This document shows, one piece after another, positions 46,366-55,827 of a stretch of 64,000 nt of DNA. Both the position numbers and the translations under genes were made by a program. The stretch covers positions 3,461,501 to 3,525,500 of the forward strand of contig NZ_WWFG01000001.1 of assembly GCF_026127265.1 (NCBI RefSeq). The letters run 5' to 3'. Source of the stretch: Nostoc sp. KVJ3 (GTDB lineage: Bacteria; Cyanobacteriota; Cyanobacteriia; Cyanobacteriales; Nostocaceae). The number at the start of each line of letters is the position of its first letter. The first letter of the stretch is position 1. Below the pieces are notes generated by a model. The model ran no database searches and was not told where the DNA came from. It was given only the letters and a program-made list of their open reading frames with translations.

Positions 46366-47781
46366 TTATCCCCCCTGCTCCCTGCCCCCTGCCCCCTCAT
46401 CCACCACCTCTAGGCGTTGCAGTTGAATTTGATGCAAGCGTGGGCCAACAATTGAGACCACAGTGAATTCGAGATTTTCATAACAGAAGGTTTCGCCTTT
46501 GACAGGAATTTTCTGTAACTGATACAGCAAAAAGCCGCCTAATGTCTGGTATTCTCTTGTCAGGGGTAAATTGAGATGTAAAACCTCGTTGAGGTCTTCG
46601 AGGTTAATCTGTGCCTGTACCAAAAATTTCTGCTCATCTAACATCTGAATCAGTAAGTCGTCATTGCTTTCAGGAACGCTTGCATCGCCGATGATTTCGG
46701 CAATAACATCTTTGATTGTCACCAGTCCCACAATAGAGCCAAATTCATTCACTACCATGACCATAGCGGGTTTCTCTTGCTGCATCATGGGCAAAAGTTC
46801 ACTCAAGGGCGTGTGTTCTGGAACAAATCGGGCGGGACGCATCCAAGATTGGATTTGTGTCTCTAAACTGAGTTTTCCCACAGCTAAAGGTCGTGCCAAA
46901 TCTTTAAAATAAACAATGCCGCGAACATCGTCTAAAGATTCACCAATTACAGGATAGCGAGAGTAACCAGTAGAAGCCATTTCCTTGAGTAAGGTTTGGA
47001 AGGTAGCATCTTTTGGCAGCGTGATAATACTAGTGCGGGGGATCATCACATCTTGGGCCATGACATTCCCGAATTCAAAGACATTATTGAGCAATTCTCG
47101 CTCTGCACGCTGTAAACCAGTAGACCCCCATTCTGTAGAGATAATCAGCTGTAATTCTTCAGGAGTCACAGGTGGTCTCCAGCCTTGACCTGTGTATTGG
47201 ATACCAAAAATCCGCAATAAAAAACGAGTTGATTGGTTGAGAATCCAGATGAAGGGGCCAAAAAAACGTACGATCGCTTTGACCGAAGGCCCCAAAAATC
47301 TCGCTAGCTGTTCTGAGTACAGCATGGCTAAGGATTTGGGACATAGTTCTCCGATCACAATTTGCAAATAGGCAATCAAGAAAAAGGCAATAGGAATTGA
47401 TAGGGAATGGGCGAGGAAGGTGGTTATGTTACTTGGCAAAGGCCAGGATCTCAGCCATGCATTGACTAGCACGACAATTGTACTTTCACCAATCCATCCC
47501 AGTGCCAAACTAGAGAGGGTAATGCCTAACTGAGCGGTAGATAGGAGTCGGTCAATACTACGTTGTAGCATTTCCACAGCGATCGCTGGAATATCCCCAG
47601 CCTTAACTAGCTGGTGAATACGCGATCTCCGCACGCTGACCATCGAAAATTCCGCCGTCACGAAAAAGGCATTTATGGCAATCAGTAGTAGCACTGACAA
47701 TAACCGCAGCGCTACATCCGTCCAAACTAAATTAGGAAAACCACTCACTGCCAAAGCTTGTGTAAAACTCACGCCCTCCAT
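46366..47781 (-). CDS. CNNM/CorC-type transporter (HlyC/CorC family)
   Basis: 471 residues: an N-terminal DUF21/CNNM transmembrane domain with about four helices (AINAFFVTAEFSMVSVRRSRI at the first), then a pair of CBS domains (VMIPRTSIITLPKDATFQTLL, FVPEHTPLSELLPMMQ, and MVVNEFGSIVGLVTIKDVIAEI), and a C-terminal CorC_HlyC domain. Such proteins are linked to Mg2+/Co2+ homeostasis. The last residues (VVDEGAGGREQGG) are encoded by G-rich heptamer repeats that have grown into the 3' end and supply the stop. Probable start is ATG 47781, with MEGVSF. Confidence 0.9.
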   Translation of the reverse strand: MEGVSFTQALAVSGFPNLVWTDVALRLLSVLLLIAINAFFVTAEFSMVSVRRSRIHQLVKAGDIPAIAVEMLQRSIDRLLSTAQLGITLSSLALGWIGESTIVVLVNAWLRSWPLPSNITTFLAHSLSIPIAFFLIAYLQIVIGELCPKSLAMLYSEQLARFLGPSVKAIVRFFGPFIWILNQSTRFLLRIFGIQYTGQGWRPPVTPEELQLIISTEWGSTGLQRAERELLNNVFEFGNVMAQDVMIPRTSIITLPKDATFQTLLKEMASTGYSRYPVIGESLDDVRGIVYFKDLARPLAVGKLSLETQIQSWMRPARFVPEHTPLSELLPMMQQEKPAMVMVVNEFGSIVGLVTIKDVIAEIIGDASVPESNDDLLIQMLDEQKFLVQAQINLEDLNEVLHLNLPLTREYQTLGGFLLYQLQKIPVKGETFCYENLEFTVVSIVGPRLHQIQLQRLEVVDEGAGGREQGG

Positions 47782-47887
47782 TTTTGGATTTTGAATTTTG
47801 GATTTCGGATTAAGTTTTAAGTATTAAGAACTCGGTAAATTACTTAGTACCAAGCCCCCAATCTAAAATCTAAAATCTAAAATTGCT

Positions 47888-48589
47888 CTACCTTCCTACA
47901 GGAATATTCGATGCCTCTAGCTTCAATTTCTGAGCAGGATAATCAGTAAGAGCAAGTGATATTTTCTTGACATCATCAAGTAAAGCTGTGGGAATGCTCA
48001 CTGTACCTGAAAATGCCGGCCCATTTACAGGTAATTCTGTTGGTAAACCTTCTGTACTTGCACTCAGAGTTCTTCCTTTGTCATCGGTAACATCTAAAAA
48101 ACTATACAGGAAGCGTACAGAATCCTTACCTTTGTTCTGCATTTTCACTTTCAGTAGCAAATCACCACCAGAGTAGCGGGCAGATTGTACAGTCATAGTT
48201 ACGCCATCACTTTGGGCAGTAACTGGAAAGCCTGGTAAGGGTTTTTCTTCAACCACTTCTGGGGGTTTTTCCTCTGGCTTCTGCTTGCTGCTATTGGTTT
48301 CTTCATCATCTTCTTCTAGCTTTTCTGATTTAGCAGCCTTGGTCTTACCGTCAATTCGCGCCTTGACAATTTTCAGAATCTCTTCCTCTTTTAATAGCAC
48401 TAGCCCTCCCTGTTGGGAGTTATTTGTCTTATTACTGGCAAATTTGGTCGTGGGACGCCCATCAGGTGTGGTAACGCCTTTAAGTGCTGAACTCCCTAGT
48501 CCAAAGCCCAAAAACGCGCTCACAGAACCTGCTCCCATCATCAGGATTAACAAAATCAAAGTAAGAAGTACAGTAGAATTTATTTTCAT
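47888..48589 (-). CDS. Exported protein of unknown function
   Basis: 233 residues from ATG 48589 (MKINSTVLLTLILLILMMGAG), which begins with a clear membrane/signal helix; the frame could extend 21 codons upstream without one. After a lysine- and glutamate-rich linker (about 85-125, EEDDEETNSSKQKPEEKPPE) the C-terminal half looks like an immunoglobulin-like DUF4352-type fold (VTMTVQSARYSGGDLLLKVKMQNKG, DVTDDKGRTLSAS). I do not recognise a characterised homologue. Single gene; a run of ATCTAAAATCTAAAA repeats precedes the next gene. Confidence 0.7.
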   Translation of the reverse strand: MKINSTVLLTLILLILMMGAGSVSAFLGFGLGSSALKGVTTPDGRPTTKFASNKTNNSQQGGLVLLKEEEILKIVKARIDGKTKAAKSEKLEEDDEETNSSKQKPEEKPPEVVEEKPLPGFPVTAQSDGVTMTVQSARYSGGDLLLKVKMQNKGKDSVRFLYSFLDVTDDKGRTLSASTEGLPTELPVNGPAFSGTVSIPTALLDDVKKISLALTDYPAQKLKLEASNIPVGR

Positions 48590-48887
48590 TGCTGACAAGC
48601 TATCACACAAGAATGCTGGTCTGTTTAAGAATAGTGAAGCTTTTAACCTCAATCCTTAAAGGAACTTAATCAATATTAGTCTGCACTATTCCATGATTAA
48701 ATTATGTAGTATAAAAATCTGGTGAACCAGAGTCTAGTATTCCCACGTGGTAAATTTATGTTATAATCATGGAATTGGCTAAACTTAGTGTATAAAATAT
48801 TTTTCTCACTCTAAGAATTAGTAAATAAGGTTAACTGGAGAGTTTGAGTAATTGACTCTTATGAACCAGAAAGCCAACAAAACAAGC

Positions 48888-48958
48888 GCCTTTGGCCGAT
48901 TGGGGAGGCAACGAACTCATAATTCGTCTTCAGGCTGGTTCGATTCCAGCAGGGCGCA
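48888..48958 (+). tRNA. tRNA with CAT anticodon (Met, or Ile2)
   Basis: Acceptor GCGCCTT pairs with AGGGCGC (one T-G pair), D-stem GCC/GGC, perfect anticodon stem ACGAA/TTCGT around loop CTCATAA (anticodon CAT), T-arm GCTGG-TTCGATT-CCAGC, discriminator A. CCA is not encoded. A CAT anticodon can be elongator Met, initiator Met or lysidine-modified Ile; the acceptor is fully paired, which argues against initiator. End positions may be off by one or two. Confidence 0.78.
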
Positions 48959-49053
48959 CTAAATTATTAAAAAGCAGTAATAGACGGAATTAGGTGATAG
49001 GTGACAGGTGATTGGGAACAACCTATTCCCTATTCCCTATTCCCTTCTTAATG

Positions 49054-49488
49054 TTACCGAGGTGGTAAAGTTTCAAACTTGAATTCAGTTCCTAGTTTGA
49101 GCTTATTGCTATTCAAACGGGGAGACATCATCAGCGATGTGTCATAAGGATTTGGTAAATCAGGAGTGCGAATATAAGGATCGTTGCTAGCTTGCTGAGT
49201 CAGGACATCATGATATAAAGTGTTAACCAACTCAGCATCGTGAGCAATTTCATTTTCTGGGAAGGAACCACCAAAACCGGAACCAGATCCAAAAAATGAG
49301 TCTAGCTGACGCTTGAGGCTGCCATTTTCATAGAAATTGCGATCGTGACTAAAATAAGCCCGTTCAAATACATCATTCGTAGTTTCAGTTTTGGGGGTTG
49401 CGGTTTGAGCAGATGCAATCGAGGGAAAAGCAATACCAGCAGCAAGCAGCACCAATAAACCACCAAAGGGTTTAAATTTTATACGCAC
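49054..49488 (-). CDS. Exported cyanobacterial protein of unknown function
   Basis: 144 residues with a good signal peptide (MRIKFKPFGGLLVLLAAGIAF, cleavage after ASA-Q near residue 27). The mature part is acidic and polar with no repeats and no cysteines: FERAYFSHDRNFYENGSLKRQ, SGSGFGGSFPENEIAHD, ending GTEFKFETLPPR. I do not recognise a named family, but the pattern looks conserved, not random. It is divergent from pyrE, with which it shares a 105-bp intergenic region. Confidence 0.75.
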   Translation of the reverse strand: MRIKFKPFGGLLVLLAAGIAFPSIASAQTATPKTETTNDVFERAYFSHDRNFYENGSLKRQLDSFFGSGSGFGGSFPENEIAHDAELVNTLYHDVLTQQASNDPYIRTPDLPNPYDTSLMMSPRLNSNKLKLGTEFKFETLPPR

Positions 49489-49593
49489 GTTTCTGACTCC
49501 TCAATTTTCGTTTTGGGCAATCTTAATTTATGCTTAAGTTCAGAACTCTGATGAGTTCAACCTTTGGTGTAGCACAACTTTTAATGTTTTGTA

Positions 49594-50217
49594 ATGACGT
49601 ATCCTACTGAAACTCTTACCCACTCAGATATTTGGGCAAGCACTGCTGATTTGACCACCTTGCGCTACAAGTTACTAGATTTATTTTCTCAACTGGCTTA
49701 TCAAGAGGGAGATTTTATTCTCGCTTCTGGGCTACGTAGTTCTTATTATGTCAATAAGATGCAGGTAACACTGCATCCTCAAGGAGCTTTGGCTGTTGGA
49801 CGATTGCTATTTCCTTTACTACCTGTAGATACCCAGGCTGTAGCAGGTTTAACAATGGGGGCTGATCCAATGGTGACAGCCGTGAGTATAGTTTCTGTTT
49901 ATGAAAACCGACCAATACCAGCGCTGATTATTCGCAAGGAAGCCAAGGGTTATGGGACAAGAGCTTATATAGAAGGCCCCAATTTATCAGAGGGTGCAAA
50001 AGTAGTAGTTTTGGAAGATGTCGTTACAACTGGGCAATCTGCTTTGAAAGCGGTTGAGCGTCTTAAGGATGCAGGTTATACCGTAAATCAAGTAATTTCA
50101 CTGGTAGACCGACAGCAAGGGGGAGGTGAGTTGTATGAGTCAGCTGGGTTGAAATTTGAAACTTTGTTTTCGATTCAGGAAGTTCAGGAACGCTACCGAC
50201 AACTTAGGAATTCATAA
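49594..50217 (+). CDS. pyrE: Orotate phosphoribosyltransferase
   Basis: Joins orotate to PRPP to give OMP in pyrimidine synthesis. 207 residues, with the PRPP-binding motif VVVLEDVVTTGQSALKAVE at about 135-153 and the N-terminal FILASGLRSSYYVNK substrate loop. The flexible catalytic-loop sequence RKEAKGYGTRAYIEG supplies the essential lysines. Same strand as the downstream phosphohexomutase and rdgB, but the gaps of 132 and 86 bp give no proof of an operon. Confidence 0.95.
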   Translation: MTYPTETLTHSDIWASTADLTTLRYKLLDLFSQLAYQEGDFILASGLRSSYYVNKMQVTLHPQGALAVGRLLFPLLPVDTQAVAGLTMGADPMVTAVSIVSVYENRPIPALIIRKEAKGYGTRAYIEGPNLSEGAKVVVLEDVVTTGQSALKAVERLKDAGYTVNQVISLVDRQQGGGELYESAGLKFETLFSIQEVQERYRQLRNS

Positions 50218-50349
50218 GTGTCACCGAAACAGCACTCCTGAATCGCCAAATTACAGATTGAGGAAGTCAGGCTTTATTACTAGATTCTTTTTTTACTTTA
50301 TACACTGTATAAATGCTAGAATCCTCAAGTAGACAGTTAGGATACTTAG

Positions 50350-51786
50350 ATGCCAGTTGTAGCTAACTCAATCAAGTTTGGTACAGACGGCTGGCGGGGC
50401 GTTATTGGTGACGAGTTCACCTTTGAACGCCTAGCCCTGGTCGCACCAGTCGCCGCAGAAGTATTATATAATACATATTTTTCCCAAGTAGGTAGCCGGA
50501 CAATAATTGTCGGTTACGATCGCAGATTCATGGCCGAAGACTTTGCTCGTGCTGTCGCCGATAGTGTCTCTGCTGTCGGCTTTGATGTCCTAATGAGCGA
50601 TACCTTTGCCCCAACCCCGGCTTTTAGTTGGGCTGCAAAACAACTCAATGCTTTAGGAGCATTAGTAATTACAGCCAGCCATAATCCGGGCGCATATTTA
50701 GGGTTAAAAGTCAAAGGATATTTTGGTGGATCAGTACCGCCAGAAGTCACAAAAGAAATAGAAGAGCAGTTATTGGTGGCAGTACCACTAGCAACTACCC
50801 CAGGTAAGCAAGAGAAATTCGATCCCTGGCCCAGTTATACCCAAGCACTAGAAGGTAAAGTTGATATTGCCAAACTTAGAGAAGCGATCGCATCTGGCAA
50901 ATTGACGTTATTTGCTGATGTCATGCATGGCGCTGCTGCTGGCGGATTGGCAAAATTATTAGGCAATCAGGTAAAAGAAATCAACTCAGAACGCGACCCC
51001 CTCTTTGGTGGTGGTGCGCCGGAACCCTTACCTAAATACCTTTCAAAGCTATTTGGAGTCATCAAAGCTCACCGAGAAACCGATAAATCAGGTTTAACGG
51101 TGGGGTTGGTATTTGATGGAGACTGCGATCGCATCGCAGCAGTAGATAAAGAAGCTAACTTCCTAAGTTCCCAAGTATTAATCCCGATATTAATCGACCA
51201 TTTAACCCTGCGGCGCGGCTTTAGTGGCGAAATAGTCAAAACTGTTAGTGGTTCCGACTTAATGCCCCTTGTAGCAGCACTACATAACCTATCAGTGTTT
51301 GAGACAGCAGTTGGTTATAAATACATCGCTGACAGAATGTTAGTTGCAAAAGTGTTGCTGGGTGGCGAAGAATCAGGAGGAATTGGCTATGGCAGCCATA
51401 TTCCCGAACGCGATGCGCTGCTGTCAGCATTGTATGTGCTAGAGGCGATCGTCGAATCTGGTTTGGATTTAGGTGAATATTATCGCCACTTACAGAAACA
51501 AACAGGGTTTACCTCAGCTTATGATCGCATCGATTTACCCTTAGCAAGTATGGAAGTGCGATCGCGTCTTTTGCAACAACTGCAAAGCCAACCCTTAACG
51601 GAGATTGCCTCTTTAGCAGTGATTGATTGCCAGACAATTGACGGCTACAAATATCGTCTCGCAGATCAAAGCTGGTTAATGATTCGCTTTAGTGGTACTG
51701 AGCCAGTTTTACGCCTCTACTGCGAAGCCCCGACAATTGAGCAAGTGCATCAAACTCTTGCTTGGGCGAAACAGTGGGCGGAGTAA
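50350..51786 (+). CDS. Phosphoglucomutase/phosphomannomutase family protein
   Basis: 478 residues of the alpha-D-phosphohexomutase superfamily. Landmarks: N-terminal FGTDGWRGVIGDEFT, active-site phosphoserine loop TASHNPGAYLGLKVK (about residue 112), Mg2+ loop DGDCDRIAAVD, sugar-binding loop GGEESGGIGYGSHIPERD, and phosphate-binding RFSGTEPVLRLYCE near the C-terminus. All four catalytic loops are intact. Substrate choice (glucose, mannose or glucosamine phosphate) is not fixed by these motifs; the GEESGG loop permits glucose or mannose. Confidence 0.93.
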   Translation: MPVVANSIKFGTDGWRGVIGDEFTFERLALVAPVAAEVLYNTYFSQVGSRTIIVGYDRRFMAEDFARAVADSVSAVGFDVLMSDTFAPTPAFSWAAKQLNALGALVITASHNPGAYLGLKVKGYFGGSVPPEVTKEIEEQLLVAVPLATTPGKQEKFDPWPSYTQALEGKVDIAKLREAIASGKLTLFADVMHGAAAGGLAKLLGNQVKEINSERDPLFGGGAPEPLPKYLSKLFGVIKAHRETDKSGLTVGLVFDGDCDRIAAVDKEANFLSSQVLIPILIDHLTLRRGFSGEIVKTVSGSDLMPLVAALHNLSVFETAVGYKYIADRMLVAKVLLGGEESGGIGYGSHIPERDALLSALYVLEAIVESGLDLGEYYRHLQKQTGFTSAYDRIDLPLASMEVRSRLLQQLQSQPLTEIASLAVIDCQTIDGYKYRLADQSWLMIRFSGTEPVLRLYCEAPTIEQVHQTLAWAKQWAE

Positions 51787-51792
51787 AATTAG

Positions 51793-51860
51793 TGAGGAGT
51801 TGAGAGTTAGGAGTTAGAAATTAATAACTCATAACTCATCACTCCTAACTCCTAACTAAT
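51793..51860. repeat. Heptamer repeats (GAGTTAG / CTAACTC)n
   Basis: GAGTTAG-type units followed by complementary ACTCATA/CCTAACT units fill the gap between the phosphohexomutase gene and rdgB. The two halves could pair as a hairpin. Confidence 0.85.
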
Positions 51861-51872
51861 AATTTGTAATTC

Positions 51873-52448
51873 ATGACATTACTTGTAGTAGCTACAGGAA
51901 ATCCAGGTAAGTTGAGGGAAATGCAAGCTTACCTGGATAATTCCGGTTGGGAATTAACCCTTAAACCTGAAGAATTGGAAATTGAAGAGACAGGCGAAAC
52001 TTTTGCCGCTAACGCTTGTCTGAAAGCCTCACAAATTGCTAAAGCTACAGAAAACTGGGCAATTGCTGATGATTCGGGCTTGCAAGTAGATGCCCTAAAT
52101 GGCGCACCAGGGGTTTATTCTGCACGTTATGCCAAAACCGACTCAGAACGGATTGCTAGGCTATTGAGGGAATTAGGCAACGAGGTAAATCGACAAGCTC
52201 AGTTTGTTTGTGCGGTAGCGATCGCTCGTCCTGATGGTGCGATCGTATTACAATCTGAAGGTATTTGTTATGGCGAAATTCTTCACGCACCTCGTGGTGA
52301 TAGTGGTTTCGGCTACGACCCAATTTTTTATGTGCAAGAGTTGCAATTGACCTTTGCTGAGATGACACGGGAGTTGAAGGGGTCAATTAGCCATCGAGGA
52401 AAGGCTTTTACAGCTTTACTGCCGCAACTGGAAAGAATTAGGAGTTAG
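51873..52448 (+). CDS. rdgB: XTP/dITP diphosphatase (RdgB/HAM1)
   Basis: House-cleaning enzyme that hydrolyses non-canonical purine nucleoside triphosphates. 191 residues with all family motifs: VVATGNPGKLREMQAYL (about 5-21), AIADDSGLQVDALNGAPGVYSARYA (about 64-88), the GDSGFGYDPIFYV loop, and the C-terminal SHRGKAF. It starts at ATG 51873, directly in the conserved N-terminus. Its 3' end runs straight into a tract of AGGAGTT heptamers. Confidence 0.95.
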   Translation: MTLLVVATGNPGKLREMQAYLDNSGWELTLKPEELEIEETGETFAANACLKASQIAKATENWAIADDSGLQVDALNGAPGVYSARYAKTDSERIARLLRELGNEVNRQAQFVCAVAIARPDGAIVLQSEGICYGEILHAPRGDSGFGYDPIFYVQELQLTFAEMTRELKGSISHRGKAFTALLPQLERIRS

Positions 52449-52605
52449 GAGTTAGGAGTTTGGAGTTAGGAGTTAGGAGTTTGGAGTTTGGAATTATGCT
52501 AAATCTTCATTCATTTAGTCATGGCTCACACCTTATAACTTTTAACTCCAAACTCATAACTACCTAACTCACACCTCATAACTTTTAACTCATAACTCCT
52601 AACTT
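52439..52605. repeat. Heptamer repeats (AGGAGTT)n with complementary tract
   Basis: AGGAGTT/TGGAGTT units at 52439-52495 and complementary AACTCAT/AACTCCT units at 52537-52605 lie between the convergent rdgB and glnB genes. The two arms could fold on each other as a terminator-like structure. Confidence 0.85.
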
Positions 52606-52607
52606 TT

Positions 52608-52946
52608 TTAAACTGCTTCTGTGTTCTTTTCGCCGGTACGAATCCGAATCACTTGCTCAACAGGCGAGATGAAAATTTTACCATCGCCGATTTCACCAGT
52701 GCGGGCAGCAGAAATAATTTTGTCTACTACCATATCAACTTGATTATCGTCAACGACAATTTCCACTTTGAGTTTTTGTAAAAACTCAACGGTGTACTCA
52801 GAACCGCGATACCGTTCAGTTTGGCCTTTTTGCCGTCCGAACCCCCGAACTTCAGAAACAGTCATGCCAACAATCCCAGCATTAACCAAGGCAATTTTTA
52901 CCTCATCTAGCTTAAATGGACGGATAATGGCTTCTACTTTTTTCAT
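52608..52946 (-). CDS. glnB: Nitrogen regulatory protein P-II
   Basis: Trimeric signal protein that senses 2-oxoglutarate and ATP/ADP. 112 residues. The T-loop is complete (QTERYRGSEYTVEFLQ), with Ser49, the phosphorylation site in unicellular cyanobacteria, and Tyr51, the uridylylation site elsewhere. The C-terminal signature DGKIFISPVEQVIRIRTGE is present. Known cyanobacterial partners include NAGK, PipX and AMT transporters. Because glnA, gifA and glnB all lie in this window, the nitrogen-control genes are concentrated here. I found no convincing GTAN8TAC site upstream. Confidence 0.97.
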   Translation of the reverse strand: MKKVEAIIRPFKLDEVKIALVNAGIVGMTVSEVRGFGRQKGQTERYRGSEYTVEFLQKLKVEIVVDDNQVDMVVDKIISAARTGEIGDGKIFISPVEQVIRIRTGEKNTEAV

Positions 52947-53292
52947 CTTCTTGACTCCTGACTTCTACTAGCTTCGTTTATATATCTAACCAGATCCTTT
53001 GTCTGAAGCTGTAACTACCAGTGCTTTTCCTAAAACATATGTAATAATTACAACTTTTTTAAAGTGTAGATGCTTTACCTAAGAGCTTTGGACATCAGAA
53101 GCCACAAGGTTTGATTAATTGGATGATCTTTGAAGTTTTAACATAAAAAAGTACTGTCAAATTAGCATTTTACGTAGCTTTCATAACCTAAAAATAGATA
53201 AATTCCGCTAATTAAGTAGATATGCTTAGATATTTAGAGAGCGATCGCAGAGAAATTGCTGGCTAACCTGCTGCTGAGTGTGGGAATGTCAA
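52947..53292. other. glnB upstream region
   Basis: 346 bp between glnB and a minus-strand gene that ends at 53293. It should contain the glnB promoter. I see AT-rich sequence but no confident NtcA site or other element. Confidence 0.4.
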
Positions 53293-53925
53293 CTAATGTT
53301 TCTGATGTTCAAACAAGGGACGCACAACGAAATATCCAGCACTAAAGGCAGTAAGCATAATTAACAAGATGGTAATAATTAACCACCAGCCATTGAGTCC
53401 CTTGACATCTGGATCGGTAGCGGAATAATAACTTACTTGTTGCTCTTCTATAAAAACTGGCTCTTGTATCGGGAAATTAATTTCCATTACAGGTGGAGAA
53501 AAGCTTTGGTGGCGGCTTTTTTGCGGTGGGACTTTGGGGACAACAGGTGAACGCGGATGAGATACCTGCTGAGGTGGAGGTACTTGGGTTGCTGGCTGTT
53601 TAGCGCCACTTTTCACATACCCAGGATCTTGGGATACTTGGTGATAACTAGGTTGAGCTTGGGAATCCACAAACTTTTGCAAATGAGAAAAAGACTCAAC
53701 TACTTTGGTAATTTCTTGGCGTAATAGTTGATTTTCTTGTGCTAGTTGCTGATTTTGAGTGGTGAGTGCATTTAGCCTTGCCTGTGCTGCTTGCAACTCT
53801 GTTGATAATTCCCTGTATACAGATAATGGTACAGAGGGAGGGTAGGCTTGAGTAGTCGGTGTTGGCGAATTCCTGTGAACAGAACCTATGGTTGTTCGCA
53901 TCGGGGGCTTGGTATTAAAAATCAA
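53293..53925 (-). CDS. Coiled-coil protein with C-terminal membrane anchor
   Basis: 210 residues. A coiled coil at about 37-85 (YRELSTELQAAQARLNALTT, QNQQLAQENQLLRQEITKVV) is followed by a proline/glutamine-rich stretch, then a single transmembrane helix near the C-terminus (GWWLIITILLIMLTAFSAGY). Such tail-anchored proteins can be localisation or septal factors, but I do not recognise this one. The start could be ATG 53925 or the ATG eight codons further in (MRTTIGSV). Confidence 0.7.
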   Translation of the reverse strand: MIFNTKPPMRTTIGSVHRNSPTPTTQAYPPSVPLSVYRELSTELQAAQARLNALTTQNQQLAQENQLLRQEITKVVESFSHLQKFVDSQAQPSYHQVSQDPGYVKSGAKQPATQVPPPQQVSHPRSPVVPKVPPQKSRHQSFSPPVMEINFPIQEPVFIEEQQVSYYSATDPDVKGLNGWWLIITILLIMLTAFSAGYFVVRPLFEHQKH

Positions 53926-54019
53926 GGTAAGTAGATCGTACAGAGATGCTAACAGAGATAGTCAACCCTGAAACTATGCCCAAGAATAATAGAAAAATTC
54001 CGAAAGGGCAAAGATTTGT

Positions 54020-54053
54020 TATTGGGCATTGGGCATTGGGCATTGGACATTGG
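54020..54053. repeat. Heptamer repeats (GGGCATT)n
   Basis: Four to five GGGCATT units downstream of thiD. Confidence 0.85.
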
Positions 54054-54088
54054 TTGCTCCTTGTCCCCCTCATCTCCCTACTCCAAGG

Positions 54089-54910
54089 TTAATTTCGTAA
54101 CAATGGGAAGAAGTGTCCCACAGGGCCTTGTCCTTCGCCAATATCTAGGGCGTAAGTGAGTGCAGTCGTTACATACTCCTTTGCCTGTTGCACTGATGAC
54201 CATAAGTCATTTCCCTTAGCCAGATTAGCAGCGATCGCAGCCGATAGTGTGCAACCAGTACCATGAGTATTTTTTGTCTTTACTTGCTGGCAAGTCAAAA
54301 TTTCCAACTTGTCCCCATCAAACCAGATATCAACACCACGTAAATCTCCTTGCATACCTCCGCCCTTGACTAAAACAGCCTTTGTCCGTAAAGTCTGGTG
54401 AATAATTTCAGCAGCAGCTTGCATATCCTCCAAGGAATTAATTTGTAACCCGCTCAAAATCTGGGCTTCATAGCGATTCGGCGTGATTATAACTGCCTTG
54501 GGAATCAGGGTATGGCAAAGAGTCTTCACAGCATCATCATCAATTAATTGTGCCCCCGTACGTGACACCATTACTGGATCAACTACTAGATTCTCTATTT
54601 GTAAAGTTTCCACCTGCTGGGCAACAGCAAAGATAATTTCCTGATTGAGCAACATACCCGTTTTGGCAGCTTGTACGCCAATATCTTCAACTACTGCCTG
54701 AATTTGCGCCACAACAGCTTCTGTTGACATGGCATCAACTCTCTTTACTCCCAGAGTGTTTTGTGCCGTGACGCATGTTATGGCGCTAGTACCGTGGACA
54801 CAATGAAAAGCAAAGGTGCGTAAATCAGCTTGAATTCCTGCACCGCCACCGCTATCTGAACCAGCAATGGTTAAAGCAACAGGTATTCTGAAGTTTATTT
54901 CAGTATTCAT
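54089..54910 (-). CDS. thiD: Hydroxymethylpyrimidine (phosphate) kinase ThiD
   Basis: Phosphorylates HMP and HMP-phosphate to the pyrophosphate used in thiamine synthesis. From ATG 54910 (MNTEINFRIPVAL) it has 273 residues. Ribokinase-fold motifs: IAGSDSGGGAGIQADLRTFA (about 14-33), VLVKGGGMQGD, and the C-terminal anion-hole motif NTHGTGCTLSAAIAANLAKG containing the catalytic Asp/Gly/Cys region. A frame extending to 54970 is unlikely to be used. No other thiamine gene is adjacent and I see no TPP riboswitch. Confidence 0.95.
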   Translation of the reverse strand: MNTEINFRIPVALTIAGSDSGGGAGIQADLRTFAFHCVHGTSAITCVTAQNTLGVKRVDAMSTEAVVAQIQAVVEDIGVQAAKTGMLLNQEIIFAVAQQVETLQIENLVVDPVMVSRTGAQLIDDDAVKTLCHTLIPKAVIITPNRYEAQILSGLQINSLEDMQAAAEIIHQTLRTKAVLVKGGGMQGDLRGVDIWFDGDKLEILTCQQVKTKNTHGTGCTLSAAIAANLAKGNDLWSSVQQAKEYVTTALTYALDIGEGQGPVGHFFPLLRN

Positions 54911-55827
54911 ATTATAAAGTTTAGGTAAGTTGGCGCAGTTAAACCAAACTATCTCAAATATTGCTTGCAAAAAATATTTAGAGAAGCTTCATCAAACCCT
55001 TATACACAATGCTCTCTATTCCCATATCACTCTAGAAATTAATCGAACTGTGCGACGATACCTCCATAGTTTTTTTGAATTTGTTGTAAAAAAACTTACC
55101 ACATTCCGAGCATTCACTGATATCAAGTGCTATTTGTAAAGGTTACTTTTAACTAAGTTCACAAAACCCAGTTACACCGCTTACAACAGGTTCAAGTAAG
55201 TTGTTACATTAGTTCCCTTAAGTTGAGGGTCAATCTACTAAAGTTTCAACCAATTTAACTGTTACCACTGTAACTTTAAATCCCCAGTTATCAGCCCGGA
55301 GGTGCATTTATACCATGCTGATTTGGCAACTTCCTGACTCAATACAACGGATAAAGTTCAGAGGAATTAGTATGTCAATTTACGATCGCTGTATCGAAAA
55401 TAGCAGATAGTAAAGCTACCTCGCAAAGAACTGCGATGTCTACGATGGGCTATGCCTACGCAGTTGCTACAGATAAAGATACGATTCAATGCGACTCCAT
55501 CACAGGATGTCAACAATAACCTCAGAGAAGACAATAAATGTCTCCAGCTTTGCATTGTGCGTCCATAAGCTAATCGTCCGATCGCCCTCAATAAAATACT
55601 GACGATATCAATATCCTGCTTTAACTATTACACAGTTAACAGGAGAAAAAAATCAATTTTCTAACAGCGTTTCTATCTATAACCGATGCAATTCCAAGTT
55701 GCGATCGGACAACTGTGACTGTCTGAAAAATCTAGACAGATATCCCATTCAAATAACTACTTAGCAATTGAGAAAAGTTGCTGACACTGTACTTCCAATT
55801 CCCCCTACACACATTCGGAGTAAATCT
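54911..55827. other. Long spacer before the beta-helix gene
   Basis: About 917 bp. Two short frames here have no recognisable features. It contains a dispersed repeat of the GCGATGTCTACGATGGGCTA type at about 55431-55463. A GGAG Shine-Dalgarno-like stretch sits 9 bp before the 55828 ATG. I see nothing else. Confidence 0.5.

Noticed and set aside
52947..53100. NtcA site in front of glnB
   Set aside because: GTAATTATTACATA-like sequence lacks the TAC at the required position; not a GTAN8TAC match.
54930..55139. 69-codon frame upstream of the beta-helix gene
   Set aside because: Overlaps the thiD 5' region antisense, and no family features are seen.
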